A DNA stretch of 64,000 bases, from NCBI GenBank assembly GCA_944322325.1, contig CALUOQ010000007.1, forward strand, positions 1 to 64,000, read 5' to 3'. The notes below the pieces were generated by a model. The model made no database searches. It worked only from the letters and a program-made list of their open reading frames with translations, and was not told the origin of the DNA. The DNA is from an uncultured Alloprevotella sp. Its GTDB lineage: Bacteria > Bacteroidota > Bacteroidia > Bacteroidales > Bacteroidaceae. Below, piece by piece: positions 25,089-34,311 of this stretch. A program made the position numbers and the translations under genes. Positions within the stretch are counted from its first letter, which is position 1; every line of letters begins with the position of its first letter.

Positions 25089-25934
25089 TCAGTCTTGTTT
25101 ATTTTCCGGAGTTTCGACGTAATTCTCAGCTTTCTTGAAGAGGGTTTGAGCCTCCTCCATGTATTTCGACTCGGGGTATTCGTTCGTAAAGCCGTAGTAC
25201 TCGTCGAGTGCGTTGTGGTAGCGCTCTTCCTTCTTGTCTTCAACGCTTTGTTCGGCCAGTTCGAATTTGGCCCTCAGGATAAGTATGGCGAATTCCTCGC
25301 GCCGCGTGGAATAGGGGAAATCGCGCAAGGCGTTCTCGGCCGTAACGATGCAGGCCTGATAATTGCTGCCGCCATTGGTACAGTTGCCGAAGTAGCTGCC
25401 CAAATCGTAGTACAGCTTGGCCGACAGGTACTCCTTCTCGACCAGCTTGTCCTGCAAGGCGAAAATCATGTTCTGCGCGGATTCGCGAAGGGGAGAGTCG
25501 GGGTATGTGTCGAGGAAATTCTGAAACTCGGAGATGGCCTCGTACGTAGCCGACTGGTCGAGCTTGGGCTCGGGAGTCAGTTCGTACAGTGCCTTGCCGC
25601 AGTTGAAGCGGGCATGTTCGGCCAGCGCGCTGCGCGAGTAGGTTTCGTAATACTTGCGGAAGACCGATGCGGCCGCGTCGTAGTTGCCTGCCTTATAGTG
25701 GCTCATGGCCAACAGATAAAGTGACTCTTCACCGCGGTCCGTGCCCTTGAGCATGGCGATGACGTCCTGAAACAGCACCGCGGCGCGGTTGTACTGCCCC
25801 TCGACGTAGTATTGCTTGGCCTCTTCGTACTTGTAGTCGTTATCGGTGATATTGATGACCTTGTTGTAGCTTGTGCACGAACCGGCCATCAATAACACGC
25901 CGCACGACAGGAATAAGGCGAGTGATTTCTTCAT
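25089..25934 (-). CDS. bamD: Outer membrane assembly lipoprotein BamD
   Basis: A lipoprotein of the BAM complex that folds beta-barrels into the outer membrane. The 281-residue protein begins with a lipoprotein signal (LFLSCGVLLMAGSC, Cys at about 20) followed by tetratricopeptide repeats (about 35-265) with AKQYYVEGQYNRAAVLFQDVI and YLLAMSHYKAGNYDAAASVFRKYY. The ATG at 25934 begins the signal sequence, 17 bases from a -7 box. It leads a four-gene unit (bamD, rpoZ, DUF4293, ssb). Confidence 0.92.
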   Translation of the reverse strand: MKKSLALFLSCGVLLMAGSCTSYNKVINITDNDYKYEEAKQYYVEGQYNRAAVLFQDVIAMLKGTDRGEESLYLLAMSHYKAGNYDAAASVFRKYYETYSRSALAEHARFNCGKALYELTPEPKLDQSATYEAISEFQNFLDTYPDSPLRESAQNMIFALQDKLVEKEYLSAKLYYDLGSYFGNCTNGGSNYQACIVTAENALRDFPYSTRREEFAILILRAKFELAEQSVEDKKEERYHNALDEYYGFTNEYPESKYMEEAQTLFKKAENYVETPENKQD

Positions 25935-25951
25935 GAGTAAGAATTTGGGCG

Positions 25952-25982
25952 CAAAGTTAGGAAAAGCTGTGCAGACCTGCAA
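25952..25982 (-). promoter_or_regulatory. Promoter of the bamD-rpoZ-ssb unit
   Basis: On the minus strand TAACTTTG (25959-25952) matches TAnnTTTG, with TTG (25982-25980) 20 bases upstream as a -33 element. The leader would be very short. Confidence 0.6.
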
Positions 25983-26053
25983 CCGTTGCGCGTAAGTTTT
26001 TGTGCGGAGAGATTCAGGCTTACGCATTTTTGCACGTCGCACTGGCAGACGAA

Positions 26054-26133
26054 ACAAGTACTACGATAGAAAATCCTAAGACTACGATAGGAATTTCTGG
26101 GACTACGATAGGAAAAACGGGGACTACACTTGT
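26054..26133 (+). repeat. 80-bp intergenic element, copy B
   Basis: Runs from ACAAGT to ACTTGT, exactly 80 bases, with three 21-base units each starting ACTACGATAG in the same direction and a final ACTACACTTGT. This is the most regular copy. It lies between bamD and the glycosyltransferase cluster. Confidence 0.85.
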
Positions 26134-26158
26134 GAAAAAGCCGATAGAACCATTCTTT

Positions 26159-27100
26159 CTAAAGGAAGCGATAAAGCCTCCAGGCACCGCGCCCGCCAGC
26201 ACTGGCGTAACGAAAAGCCGCATAGAGAATAAGGCGGTCGGCAAGCGAGGCTGAGGGGAAAAGTCGCGAAACGGCCCATCGTCGCATGGCCTGCGCCGTC
26301 ATGGGGTCGTTGTCGCGGCGGATGGCTGCGGCCAGCAGAGTGGCTTTCAGTGCCAGAGCCTTATGCGTTTTCCGGAGCTCCTCGCAGGACAGATTTGCGG
26401 TTTCCGTATCTTTCAGTACTGCTTCAATGGATTTCTTTAAGTCGCTGGATGAAAGTGAAAAGGAGCGACCGGTTATACTCGCTTCGTGCTGATGGATTTT
26501 GTGGTAGACGCGCTCGAGCCAAACCACCTTAGGCGAACGGAGCAGAAGTCGCGTACCGAGTTCCCAGTCGTTCCAACGCGCCAAGGTTTCGTCCCATCCG
26601 CCGCAGGCCTGGAAAAACGATTTGCGGATGACCATGGATTGCGTGGAGAGCATGGCCGAGATGATTTGGTGGCTGGGGGAGGCAGAAAACAGGGAATCAC
26701 GGACGCGCGTGGTTCCGTCCGGAAAGTACAACCGGACACGGGCGCACACCAGGTCCGCCGAAGGTGCTGACGCAAGGGCTTGCTCTACGTCCCGGAAAAA
26801 GTCCGGCGACATTTCGTCGTCACTGTCGAAAAAATAAAGGTAGTCACCTTCGGCCGCATGAACGCCGGCGTTACGCGCGGCACAGGCTCCCTTGTGCCCA
26901 CCGTTGAGCACCGTTATATGCAGTCCGTCGGTGTGTGGCTGCGCTTGGAAATTCCGACAACAGTCAAGCGACCCGTCGACCGAGCCGTCGTCGATCAGAA
27001 TAATCTGTAAGGGGCGATAGGTCAGAGCGGTGAGCGAGGCGAAAAGGCGAGGCAGGAACGCCACACGGTTATAGACCGGAATTATGATGGAGAAGCGCAT
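26159..27100 (-). CDS. Family 2 glycosyltransferase
   Basis: A 313-residue GT-A fold enzyme that adds a sugar to a surface glycan. The N-terminal domain has FSIIIPVYNRVAFLPRLFASL, IILIDDGSVDGS and the DxD-type metal site YLYFFDSDDEMSPDFF. The C-terminal 90 residues are helical and may give acceptor or membrane contact. It overlaps the next gene upstream by 19 bases and is the last gene of the fdtA-like cassette. Donor and acceptor cannot be read from sequence. Confidence 0.88.
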   Translation of the reverse strand: MRFSIIIPVYNRVAFLPRLFASLTALTYRPLQIILIDDGSVDGSLDCCRNFQAQPHTDGLHITVLNGGHKGACAARNAGVHAAEGDYLYFFDSDDEMSPDFFRDVEQALASAPSADLVCARVRLYFPDGTTRVRDSLFSASPSHQIISAMLSTQSMVIRKSFFQACGGWDETLARWNDWELGTRLLLRSPKVVWLERVYHKIHQHEASITGRSFSLSSSDLKKSIEAVLKDTETANLSCEELRKTHKALALKATLLAAAIRRDNDPMTAQAMRRWAVSRLFPSASLADRLILYAAFRYASAGGRGAWRLYRFL

Positions 27101-27903
27101 GAACGAAAGATATATAACATCCCTTGCATCATATACTTGAATGAACGTATCGGTGACAGTGCAGAGCGTGACAGTAAGGCCTGTTTCACCATACGGAGGC
27201 AGGCCCCGGCTGCGCCATGAAGCTGATAAAGGACGGCTCCCTTAGAGCGGAAAAATTCGGGCGTCCCGGCACGGCTCTGCCCCGTACCGGGACGCGTGGT
27301 CCTGCCGGCGACTACGGGATAGTAGTCCACCTGTAAACGATTCTTCCGGCAGGAATCATGCAGGAATACCTCCTCTTCGCCGCAAATGAGGTAGGGGGCA
27401 CCCAGACCGAAACGCTCGTCGAAACATGGCAGGCTGTCCTGAACGCGAAAACCGATTTCAGGAGAATTGAAAAAGTAGCCATACGGGCGCCGGGCATAGG
27501 TAAACGAGGCTTTGGGGTAGTGCTTATAAGGTTCGGCGCGGGCATTGAGTATTTGGAAGCAAAATACGTCGGTCTCGGGGTGGCTGTGGAAAGTGCGTAT
27601 CACGTTGTCGATGTCGCTTTCCCGGTAGATCATGTCGTCGTCGGCCAGCAGGGCGTAGGGTGTCCGGCAATGTGCTATCGCGCAGTTCCGGCTCCGCGAC
27701 AAGCCTTTCCCTTGCTGGAACACGAGGGTAACGTCCGGGCGCACTCGGAGCACATCCGGAATTTTGTTCAGCTCATCGGGGCGGTCGTACTGCACGACAA
27801 CCACGTAAGCCACGTCGTCGCGTTGTGGCAGAAGCAGGGTGGGGACCGACTGTACGCCCCGCCCCTTGGTGGAAACAAGGAGGCTCAGCCGCGCAGCCGT
27901 CAT
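27082..27903 (-). CDS. GT2-like glycosyltransferase, tandem paralogue 1
   Basis: A 273-residue GT-A protein. Visible motifs are LSLLVSTKGRG at the N-terminus, GKGLSRSRNCAI, the metal site LLADDDMIYR and [25 protein letters not shown], a signature shared with its neighbour (27900-28709). The ATG at 27903 overlaps the neighbour's stop by four bases; longer starts would read into that gene. The two proteins appear to be diverged tandem duplicates, probably adding successive residues of one glycan. Confidence 0.8.
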   Translation of the reverse strand: MTAARLSLLVSTKGRGVQSVPTLLLPQRDDVAYVVVVQYDRPDELNKIPDVLRVRPDVTLVFQQGKGLSRSRNCAIAHCRTPYALLADDDMIYRESDIDNVIRTFHSHPETDVFCFQILNARAEPYKHYPKASFTYARRPYGYFFNSPEIGFRVQDSLPCFDERFGLGAPYLICGEEEVFLHDSCRKNRLQVDYYPVVAGRTTRPGTGQSRAGTPEFFRSKGAVLYQLHGAAGACLRMVKQALLSRSALSPIRSFKYMMQGMLYIFRSCASPS

Positions 27904-28709
27904 TTCGTACGCTGCATGTAGCGGATGCCTTCCGCCAAGTGGCGCATCATGGGCCAGAAGTGGCACAGTCCGGCCATCGATGAGCGCAAGGCGAAACGTG
28001 CGCACACCAACCAGGCTTTGTTGCCCAGTTGGTAGTAGGTCAGGGCCCCTTTGCTGCGTTGCACGCCGTCGTCTACGTAAACCATGGTCTTCTTCAGCAT
28101 GGTGGAAGTCTCCACGATTTGTTTGGGAAAGTACTGCATGTTCAGTCCGGCGCGCTGTGCATCCTCCAGCCATATCTCTTCCTCGCCGCAGGTGAGGAAC
28201 TTGGTCCCCAGCCCGAAGCGCTCGTCAAAACGGATTTTACCCTGAATGGACGTCCGGCGGCAGACCATCTCTATGGCGGAGATGGAGTATCCCGGGGCCG
28301 TCTGACCGTACTTGAAACCTTGCTGCGGATATTCCTTCAAGGGCTTACCGGTGTATGTGGTAGCCTGGAAGAAAGCCACATCGAGCGACGGGTCGTTTTC
28401 AAACACGGCGGCGATGGTCTCATACGCGTCGGGGGCCAGACGGGTATCGTCGTCGGCAAACATAATCAGGTCGCCAGTTGCCTTTTCCAGTGCATTGTTG
28501 CGGTTGCACGATAGTCCTTGTCCGTTCATGGTGTAGAGCGATACATCCTCGCGGTCGTGGAGCGTGTCCGGAATCAAGTCCAGATAGCGGTCGTCGGTGT
28601 ACTGGAACGAAATAATGTATCGAATCTCCGGGCGAGGAGGCATCAGGATGTCGCTCACACGGACAATGCCCTTGTTCAACGAGCAAATAAGAATGTCAAT
28701 CGTTTGCAT
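27900..28709 (-). CDS. GT2-like glycosyltransferase, tandem paralogue 2
   Basis: A 269-residue GT-A protein with [30 protein letters not shown], the metal site [15 protein letters not shown] and [25 protein letters not shown]. These segments align in order with those of the following gene, showing a tandem pair. The ATG at 28709 overlaps the aminotransferase gene by 14 bases. The likely job is transfer of an amino sugar made by the upstream genes, inferred from context only. Confidence 0.82.
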   Translation of the reverse strand: MQTIDILICSLNKGIVRVSDILMPPRPEIRYIISFQYTDDRYLDLIPDTLHDREDVSLYTMNGQGLSCNRNNALEKATGDLIMFADDDTRLAPDAYETIAAVFENDPSLDVAFFQATTYTGKPLKEYPQQGFKYGQTAPGYSISAIEMVCRRTSIQGKIRFDERFGLGTKFLTCGEEEIWLEDAQRAGLNMQYFPKQIVETSTMLKKTMVYVDDGVQRSKGALTYYQLGNKAWLVCARFALRSSMAGLCHFWPMMRHLAEGIRYMQRTK

Positions 28710-29820
28710 GGTGAAATTGGTTAAGTATGTCAATGATATGAAGCGTAGTTCCTTCGTCCTGCACTTGGCTGATAGGCAAGCTGAGTTCGGATGCGGCCAT
28801 CGTTTCGGCATTGGGGAAGGATTCGTTTGCCAACGCACGGTAGGCGGGTTGGTGATGGACGGGGATGGGGTAGTGGACCAATGTATCAACACCCTGCTCG
28901 CTAAGGTAGCGCTGTAGTTCGTCGCGACAGGGGGTCAGCACGGGAAATACGTGGTGTACGCAACCGTCGGGGTACTGGTAGTCGAGCGTGCGCAACAGAG
29001 GGTTGTGCACGCCCTCAAGGTAAAGGCGGGCAATCCGTTGCCGGTGGGCATTGTCTGCATCCAGCAGGGGCAACTTGCAGTCCAGTATGGCGGCCTGCAT
29101 TTCATCCAGTCGGCTGTTTATTCCCAGCCATTGGTGTTCGTATTTCCTTACCGAGCCATAGTTGGCCAAAGCCCTCACGCGGAGTGCCAGCGCCTCGTCG
29201 TCGGTAAGTACGGCACCACCGTCGCCCAGAGCGCCCAAGTTTTTTCCGGGGTAGAAACTGAAAGCTGCCGCGTCGCCCAAAGCGCCGGCACGCGCGCCGT
29301 CCATCAAGGCGCCGTGGGCCTGAGCCGCGTCTTCGATGACTTTCAGGTGATGGGCGTCGGCGATGGCACGGATGGCCGGCATTGCGCAGACGTCGCCATA
29401 TAGGTGCACGGCAAGTATGGCCCGGGTCCGGGGTGATATTTTGGCGGGAAGCTGGTGACTGTCGAGCGTGGCGCCACCGGCTACCGTATCGACCAGCACG
29501 GGGGTCAGGCCGGCGCGCGAAATGGCCTCGACGGAAGCAATGAACGTGAATGCCGGAACAATGACTTCGGCGTCGGCTGGCCATTCGTAAAGTTGCTTCA
29601 TGGACAGCAGAATGAGCGTCAGTGCGTCGAGACCGTTACCCACACCTACGCAGAAGTTTACTCCGCAATACGCGGCAAAATGTTCTTCGAACTGCCGCTG
29701 CGCCGGGCCGTTGATATACTGTCCCGACGCAACGGTGCGCAGCACAGCATCGGACAAAGCCGGCTGGTAGTGGGCCTGTACGGCCCGCATGTCGATATAG
29801 GGTACTTTCGTTCTTATCAT
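28696..29820 (-). CDS. DegT/DnrJ/EryC1/StrS sugar aminotransferase (FdtB-like)
   Basis: A 374-residue PLP enzyme that aminates a nucleotide-activated keto sugar. The family pattern is complete: [52 protein letters not shown] and the PLP lysine in [16 protein letters not shown]. Next to a 3,4-ketoisomerase gene and an acyltransferase gene it fits FdtB, which makes dTDP-3-amino-3,6-dideoxy-galactose, but QdtB-type (glucose) products are equally possible. It is tightly packed with both neighbours. Confidence 0.88.
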   Translation of the reverse strand: MIRTKVPYIDMRAVQAHYQPALSDAVLRTVASGQYINGPAQRQFEEHFAAYCGVNFCVGVGNGLDALTLILLSMKQLYEWPADAEVIVPAFTFIASVEAISRAGLTPVLVDTVAGGATLDSHQLPAKISPRTRAILAVHLYGDVCAMPAIRAIADAHHLKVIEDAAQAHGALMDGARAGALGDAAAFSFYPGKNLGALGDGGAVLTDDEALALRVRALANYGSVRKYEHQWLGINSRLDEMQAAILDCKLPLLDADNAHRQRIARLYLEGVHNPLLRTLDYQYPDGCVHHVFPVLTPCRDELQRYLSEQGVDTLVHYPIPVHHQPAYRALANESFPNAETMAASELSLPISQVQDEGTTLHIIDILNQFHHAND

Positions 29821-29825
29821 GAGGC

Positions 29826-30800
29826 TTACAACAATATCTGGTAGCAGTCATAGCAGACGGCCCGTCCGCCGAATCCTTCTTTTTGAAAAAGTAAGCCTGC
29901 GTTCAGCCGACGTCCTTGGTCCTCAGTCGATATGCCGAAATCAAGGTAACGTAGTCGTTGTGCGTACGATTGCCGCAAAACGCTGAAGAGTAAGTCTAAA
30001 GCGCCCAAAGAGCGGCCTTCGGCATTGGCTGCGATATACTGCACATGCGCCACGTGCGTAGTTTCGTAAACGACGCATCCGGCGACAATGTGGTCCGGAG
30101 AGCCGGAGAGCGTAGTGTAAAGGCGGATGTTTTCAGGGAACAGCGCCTGCAAACGTTTTATCTCGTTGAATGTGTGTACCGGCTTTGTCTGGTGATACAC
30201 GGACAAGACGTCCGTCAGGATTCTCCAAAACTCACAAAGTGCGGCCTCGCGTTCCGATACCGGAACAAGCTCGTATGAGCAGACTTTTAGCTGCGCTTTT
30301 TGCGCTTTTCGCTGTTTGCGTGTGCGCAGTTGGCTGAGTGGTAACGGATTGCACAGGTCGACCGTAGAGGAAACGGCACAACTGATTAGCTGTGCGCCCT
30401 GCTGGAACAGAGCGTAAAGGTCCTCTTCGGAAGGATAACTATTATATATATAAGGTATAGGCTTGTAAAGAAAGCGTTCGAAGCCGTGAGCGCGGTAATG
30501 ACTGACTGAAAGATTGAACATGGCGAGCACGTCCTCGCAAGTGGCGTGGGGCGAGAGGATGAAGCCGCCATAGGTGAGTCCGCCGTGCGAGGTGACGACC
30601 TTTTCGTTGTGCAGGCAACAAGCGGGCAGGCAAGCGACCCATTTGTTGTGGTCATCGAAAAAACAAAGGGAATGATCCTCGAAACGGTCGCAATGATAAT
30701 CCATATAATCGCGCCGGAACAGAAAAGTTCCGTTGCGGGACGCCCTCACGGCACAGTCCCACATTTCTTTCATGGCAGGATTATACGGAACTAATCGCAT
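29826..30800 (-). CDS. GNAT/FemAB-like acyltransferase
   Basis: A 324-residue cytoplasmic protein with the two-lobed GNAT/FemAB-like fold: [16 protein letters not shown] near the start, [12 protein letters not shown], a basic segment [13 protein letters not shown] (about 155-170) and [33 protein letters not shown] in the second lobe. It sits between the ketoisomerase and aminotransferase genes, where Fdt/Qdt pathways carry the N-acetyltransferase (usually a left-handed beta-helix protein). I infer that it acylates the 3-amino sugar. A peptidoglycan or protein target is the alternative. Confidence 0.68.
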   Translation of the reverse strand: MRLVPYNPAMKEMWDCAVRASRNGTFLFRRDYMDYHCDRFEDHSLCFFDDHNKWVACLPACCLHNEKVVTSHGGLTYGGFILSPHATCEDVLAMFNLSVSHYRAHGFERFLYKPIPYIYNSYPSEEDLYALFQQGAQLISCAVSSTVDLCNPLPLSQLRTRKQRKAQKAQLKVCSYELVPVSEREAALCEFWRILTDVLSVYHQTKPVHTFNEIKRLQALFPENIRLYTTLSGSPDHIVAGCVVYETTHVAHVQYIAANAEGRSLGALDLLFSVLRQSYAQRLRYLDFGISTEDQGRRLNAGLLFQKEGFGGRAVCYDCYQILL

Positions 30801-31201
30801 GTTTTGAGGTACGTTTCAAAGTCATTGATGTATCCGTCCGGCTCATAGTCGCGAGAGGCAAGGCAAAGACAAACCGCGTCGGGGGTGAAGTCCGTCAGTT
30901 CGCACCATGCCATTGGCGGAATGAGCAAGCCCTCGCGCGGATTGGTGAGCTCAAATTTGTGCGAGGCTGTACCGCAAAATACTTGCACGGAAAAACTGCC
31001 GGACACCGCAATGAGAATTTCTGCGCAAGTACGGTGGGCATGGCCTCCGCGCGTCTGGCCTTTACCGATGGCGTATATCCAAAAGACCCGCCTTATGGGG
31101 AAAGGAAGCCGTGTATTGTCCGTAAAGGTGAGCACACCGCGGCTGTCTTCACACGTAGCGAAATCAATGATCTCGCAGTGATTCCATGAAGCATTTTTCA
31201 T
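30791..31201 (-). CDS. Sugar 3,4-ketoisomerase, FdtA/WxcM cupin family
   Basis: A 136-residue cupin that moves the keto group of dTDP-4-keto-6-deoxy-glucose from C4 to C3, opening the route to 3-amino sugars. Family motifs are DSRGVLTFTDN, RRVFWIYAIGKGQTRGGHAHRTCAE (the catalytic histidines) and a C-terminal SRDYEPDGYINDFETY. The ATG at 31201 is 24 bases from a -7 box. It overlaps the acyltransferase gene by ten bases and heads the cassette. The dTDP-sugar supply genes (rmlA, rmlB) are not in the window. Confidence 0.85.
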   Translation of the reverse strand: MKNASWNHCEIIDFATCEDSRGVLTFTDNTRLPFPIRRVFWIYAIGKGQTRGGHAHRTCAEILIAVSGSFSVQVFCGTASHKFELTNPREGLLIPPMAWCELTDFTPDAVCLCLASRDYEPDGYINDFETYLKTCD

Positions 31202-31224
31202 CGATTCTAAAAAATAAGCCCTTA

Positions 31225-31232
31225 CAAAATTA
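31225..31232 (-). promoter_or_regulatory. -7 box for the amino-sugar cassette
   Basis: On the minus strand TAATTTTG matches TAnnTTTG. TTTG at 31258-31255 could be the -33 element with a slightly long 22-base spacer. Confidence 0.55.
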
Positions 31233-31305
31233 AACAAACGTTTTTAGTGCGTTACAAAACCTCTCTGATATTTTTATTTTGAACCGCTATTAAACATAAT
31301 TCCGA

Positions 31306-31330
31306 TTATGTCATAATTCTTAGGACATAA
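31306..31330. promoter_or_regulatory. Inverted repeat between the divergent fdtA-like and tkt genes
   Basis: TTATGTC (31306-31312) and GACATAA (31324-31330) are complementary, separated by 11 bases, in the middle of a 221-base divergent spacer. It could be an operator for either side or only an AT-rich chance palindrome. Confidence 0.25.
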
Positions 31331-31368
31331 AAAAACAGCAAGGGAAAAGCCTCTGTTTAAGAAATTAC

Positions 31369-31376
31369 TACTTTTG
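31369..31376 (+). promoter_or_regulatory. -7 box for tkt
   Basis: TACTTTTG matches TAnnTTTG, 46 bases before the tkt ATG. Confidence 0.55.
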
Positions 31377-31422
31377 TGCACATCAATCCAAATTGTACAA
31401 ACTCTCATATCTAAAGACAGGA

Positions 31423-33447
31423 ATGAATCACACCGAAACGGTCATGCGGCACGCGGCCGACAACATAAGGATCTTAGCCGTATCCATGGTTGAAAAAGCG
31501 AAATCGGGGCATCCCGGCGGAGCCATGGGCGGAGCCGACTTTATTAATGTGCTTTATTCTGAGTTTCTCATTCACGACCCTAAGAATCCTTCGTGGGAAT
31601 GCCGTGACCGTTTTTTTCTTGACCCCGGGCACATGTCGCCGATGCTTTATGCACAGTTGGCCCTGACCGGGAAATTCTCGTTGGACGACCTGAAGCAATT
31701 CCGCCAATGGGGTTCGCCGACTCCGGGACACCCTGAGTATAATGTGGAACGGGGTATCGAAAATACATCAGGACCGCTGGGACAAGGACATACGTATGCC
31801 GTCGGTGCGGCCATCGCAGCCAAATTCTTGGCGGCTACAACGGGAAATCCGTCCTTTGCCAAAGAAACAATTTACGCTTATATCAGTGACGGCGGGATTC
31901 AGGAAGAAATCTCGCAAGGTGCGGGTCGAATGGCCGGACACTTGGGGCTGGATAACCTGATAATGTTCTACGACGCTAACGATATCCAGCTCAGCACGAA
32001 GACTTCTGTGGTGATCAGCGAAGACACCGCAGCGAAATACCGCGCTTGGAATTGGCATGTCATCGAAATCGACGGTAACGACTGCGACTCCATCCGTCAG
32101 GCTTTGAAGGAAGCCAAGGAGGAAAAAGAGCGCCCTACCCTCATCATCGGTCATTGCGTAATGGGCAAAGGCTGTCGTAGGGCGGACAATTCCAGTTATG
32201 AAAGAGACTGCGGCACGCATGGTGCTCCGTTGGGTAAAGAGGCTTACATCAATACCGTTAAGAATTTAGGCGGAGACCCTGAGAATCCGTTCGTTATTTA
32301 CGACGATGTGAAAGCGCTCTACGAGGAACGAACCGCCGAACTCTGTGAAATCGTTGCCGAAAGGAAGAAAGAAGAAGCCGAATGGGCAAAAGCAAATCCC
32401 GAAAAGGCTGCGAAAGTACAGCAGTGGTTCTCGAACAAACTTCCCGAAATCCCGTGGGACAAGGTAGAGATAAAAGACAATCAACCCACGCGTAATGGCT
32501 CAGCTGCGTGTCTGGGCGTATTGTCAGAATACGTGGAAAATATGATTGTGTCTTCCGCAGATCTTTGCAATTCGGATAAAACGGACGGTTTCCTTAAGCA
32601 CACACATATCATCAGCCGGGGCGATTTTACCGGCCGTTTCCTGCAAGCCGGTGTCTCCGAGCTGACCATGGCGTGCCTTTGTATCGGCATGACGCTACAC
32701 GGAGGCATTATTACTGCCATGGGGACATTTTTTGTTTTCTCGGACTACATGAAGCCAGCCATCCGAATGGCTGCGCTGATGGAGCTGCCCGTAAAATTTA
32801 TCTGGACACACGACGCGTTCCGCGTAGGCGAAGACGGTCCCACCCATGAACCGGTCGAGCAGGAAGCCCAGATTCGCCTGATGGAAAAACTGCAAAATCA
32901 CAGCGGCAACGATTCAGTGCGTGTGTTCCGCCCGGCAGACAATCATGCCGTAAAGGAATGCTGGCGCATGGCCATGGAAAATCAGCAGACGCCAACGGCG
33001 CTTATTTTCAGTCGCCAACTTGTCAAGACGCTTCCAGCGGGCACGGACTATTCACAAGCCACCAAAGGCGCATATAGTGTAATTGATACCCCTACCCCGG
33101 ATGTCATACTGATTGCGTCGGGTTCCGAAGTCTCTACATTAGTTGAAACCGCCTACAAGTTACAGGCTGACGGTTACAAAGTCCGTGTCGTCAGTTGCCC
33201 TTCCGAAGGCCTTTTCCGCAAACAAAGCAAGGCTTACCAGGAACAGGTTCTTCCGTATGGAGTCAAGAAGTTCGGTTTAACCGCAGGTCTGTCTGTCACG
33301 TTAGCCGGACTGGTCGGTGAACATGGGCGCATACACTCGCTCGAAAGTTTCGGTTATTCTGCACCTTTCCCGGTACTTGACGAAAAATTAGGCTTTACGC
33401 CGGACAATATATATAAGGAAGTCGTCGAATTTTTACAAGAAGCCTAA
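31423..33447 (+). CDS. tkt: Transketolase
   Basis: Moves two-carbon units between sugar phosphates in the non-oxidative pentose phosphate pathway with thiamine diphosphate. The 674-residue protein has VEKAKSGHPGGAMGGADF, the ThDP/Mg site ISDGGIQEEISQGAGRMAGHLGLDNLIMFYDANDIQL, a central pyrimidine-binding domain with THDAFRVGEDGPTHEPVEQ and a C-terminal domain with LIASGSEVSTLVE. The ATG at 31423 starts the conserved MNHTETVMRHAADNIR. The next gene, rpiB, begins at the stop codon, so two steps of one pathway are joined. Confidence 0.97.
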   Translation: MNHTETVMRHAADNIRILAVSMVEKAKSGHPGGAMGGADFINVLYSEFLIHDPKNPSWECRDRFFLDPGHMSPMLYAQLALTGKFSLDDLKQFRQWGSPTPGHPEYNVERGIENTSGPLGQGHTYAVGAAIAAKFLAATTGNPSFAKETIYAYISDGGIQEEISQGAGRMAGHLGLDNLIMFYDANDIQLSTKTSVVISEDTAAKYRAWNWHVIEIDGNDCDSIRQALKEAKEEKERPTLIIGHCVMGKGCRRADNSSYERDCGTHGAPLGKEAYINTVKNLGGDPENPFVIYDDVKALYEERTAELCEIVAERKKEEAEWAKANPEKAAKVQQWFSNKLPEIPWDKVEIKDNQPTRNGSAACLGVLSEYVENMIVSSADLCNSDKTDGFLKHTHIISRGDFTGRFLQAGVSELTMACLCIGMTLHGGIITAMGTFFVFSDYMKPAIRMAALMELPVKFIWTHDAFRVGEDGPTHEPVEQEAQIRLMEKLQNHSGNDSVRVFRPADNHAVKECWRMAMENQQTPTALIFSRQLVKTLPAGTDYSQATKGAYSVIDTPTPDVILIASGSEVSTLVETAYKLQADGYKVRVVSCPSEGLFRKQSKAYQEQVLPYGVKKFGLTAGLSVTLAGLVGEHGRIHSLESFGYSAPFPVLDEKLGFTPDNIYKEVVEFLQEA

Positions 33448-33900
33448 ATGATCACGACACAATATAAAATCGGTCTTGCCTCCGACCATGCCGGCTACGA
33501 GCTTAAGACGGAGATTGAAAAGTACTTGCGTGAAAACGGCTACGACTGTAAGGATTATGGCTGTTTCTCTGCGGAGCGCTGTGACTACCCCGACTTTGCA
33601 CATCTGCTGGCCCATGGAATCGAGTCCGGCGAATGCCAATATGGAATAGGTATCTGCGGAAGCGGAGAAGGCATCAGCATGACGCTTAACAAGCACCAGC
33701 AAATTCGCGCCGCACTTTGCTGGATGCCCGAAATAGCGCACATGACCCGCCTGCACAACGACGCCAATGTTTTGGTCCTTCCCGGTCGCTACATGGATGC
33801 CGAAACCGCAAAGAATGTGCTGAAAGAATTTCTTCAGACGGAGTTCGAAGGCGGTCGCCACGTAGAACGCGTGAAGAAAATCCCGGTAAAAAGGGATTAA
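33448..33900 (+). CDS. rpiB: Ribose-5-phosphate isomerase B
   Basis: Interconverts ribose-5-phosphate and ribulose-5-phosphate. The 150-residue protein shows KIGLASDHAGYELK, the catalytic-loop Cys region GIGICGSGEGISMTLNKH and the RpiB/LacAB fold throughout. It starts directly at the end of tkt, so the two are translated from one message. Its product ribulose-5-phosphate is also the substrate of KdsD (gene at 1894). Confidence 0.95.
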   Translation: MITTQYKIGLASDHAGYELKTEIEKYLRENGYDCKDYGCFSAERCDYPDFAHLLAHGIESGECQYGIGICGSGEGISMTLNKHQQIRAALCWMPEIAHMTRLHNDANVLVLPGRYMDAETAKNVLKEFLQTEFEGGRHVERVKKIPVKRD

Positions 33901-33959
33901 CTTGAAGGGGATGTGGTAAAAAATACGGTCCACCTATCGTGAGTGTCAGCCGAATTTTA

Positions 33960-33967
33960 TATCTTTG
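33960..33967 (+). promoter_or_regulatory. -7 box for the HU gene
   Basis: TATCTTTG matches TAnnTTTG, 35 bases before the HU ATG. Confidence 0.6.
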
Positions 33968-34002
33968 CACCGTTTTATCGGACAAATTAAAAGACAAAAG
34001 AT

Positions 34003-34293
34003 ATGACAAAAGCAGAAATCGTCAATCAGATTTCTCAACGAACAGGCATAGATAAGTCTACAGTGTTAATCGTAGTCGAGTCATTCATGGACTCGGTTAA
34101 GGATAATCTTTCGAACGAGGAGAACATCTATTTGAGAGGATTCGGTAGTTTTATTCTTAAGAAACGTGCCCAAAAGACGGCCCGTAATATCTCGAAGAAT
34201 ACGACCATAATTATTCCCGAGCATCAAGTTCCGGCGTTCAAGCCTGCGAAGACTTTTCTCCAAGCCGTAATCGACAAAGAAAAAACTGTCTAA
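34003..34293 (+). CDS. HU/IHF family DNA-binding protein
   Basis: A 96-residue nucleoid protein that bends DNA. It has the HU fold: N-terminal helices MTKAEIVNQISQRTGIDKSTV, the saddle GFGSFILKKRAQKTARNISKN and the arm tip TIIIPEHQVPAFKPAKTF with the intercalating proline region. Length is typical. It leads a likely three-gene unit with the 29-residue protein and RNase E/G. Confidence 0.93.
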   Translation: MTKAEIVNQISQRTGIDKSTVLIVVESFMDSVKDNLSNEENIYLRGFGSFILKKRAQKTARNISKNTTIIIPEHQVPAFKPAKTFLQAVIDKEKTV

Positions 34294-34311
34294 TTCATAA
34301 AAGATAATAAT

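Noticed and set aside
26054..26133. CRISPR-like look of the 21-base repeats
   Set aside because: Units are contiguous with no unique spacers, only three per site, and no cas genes are in the window.
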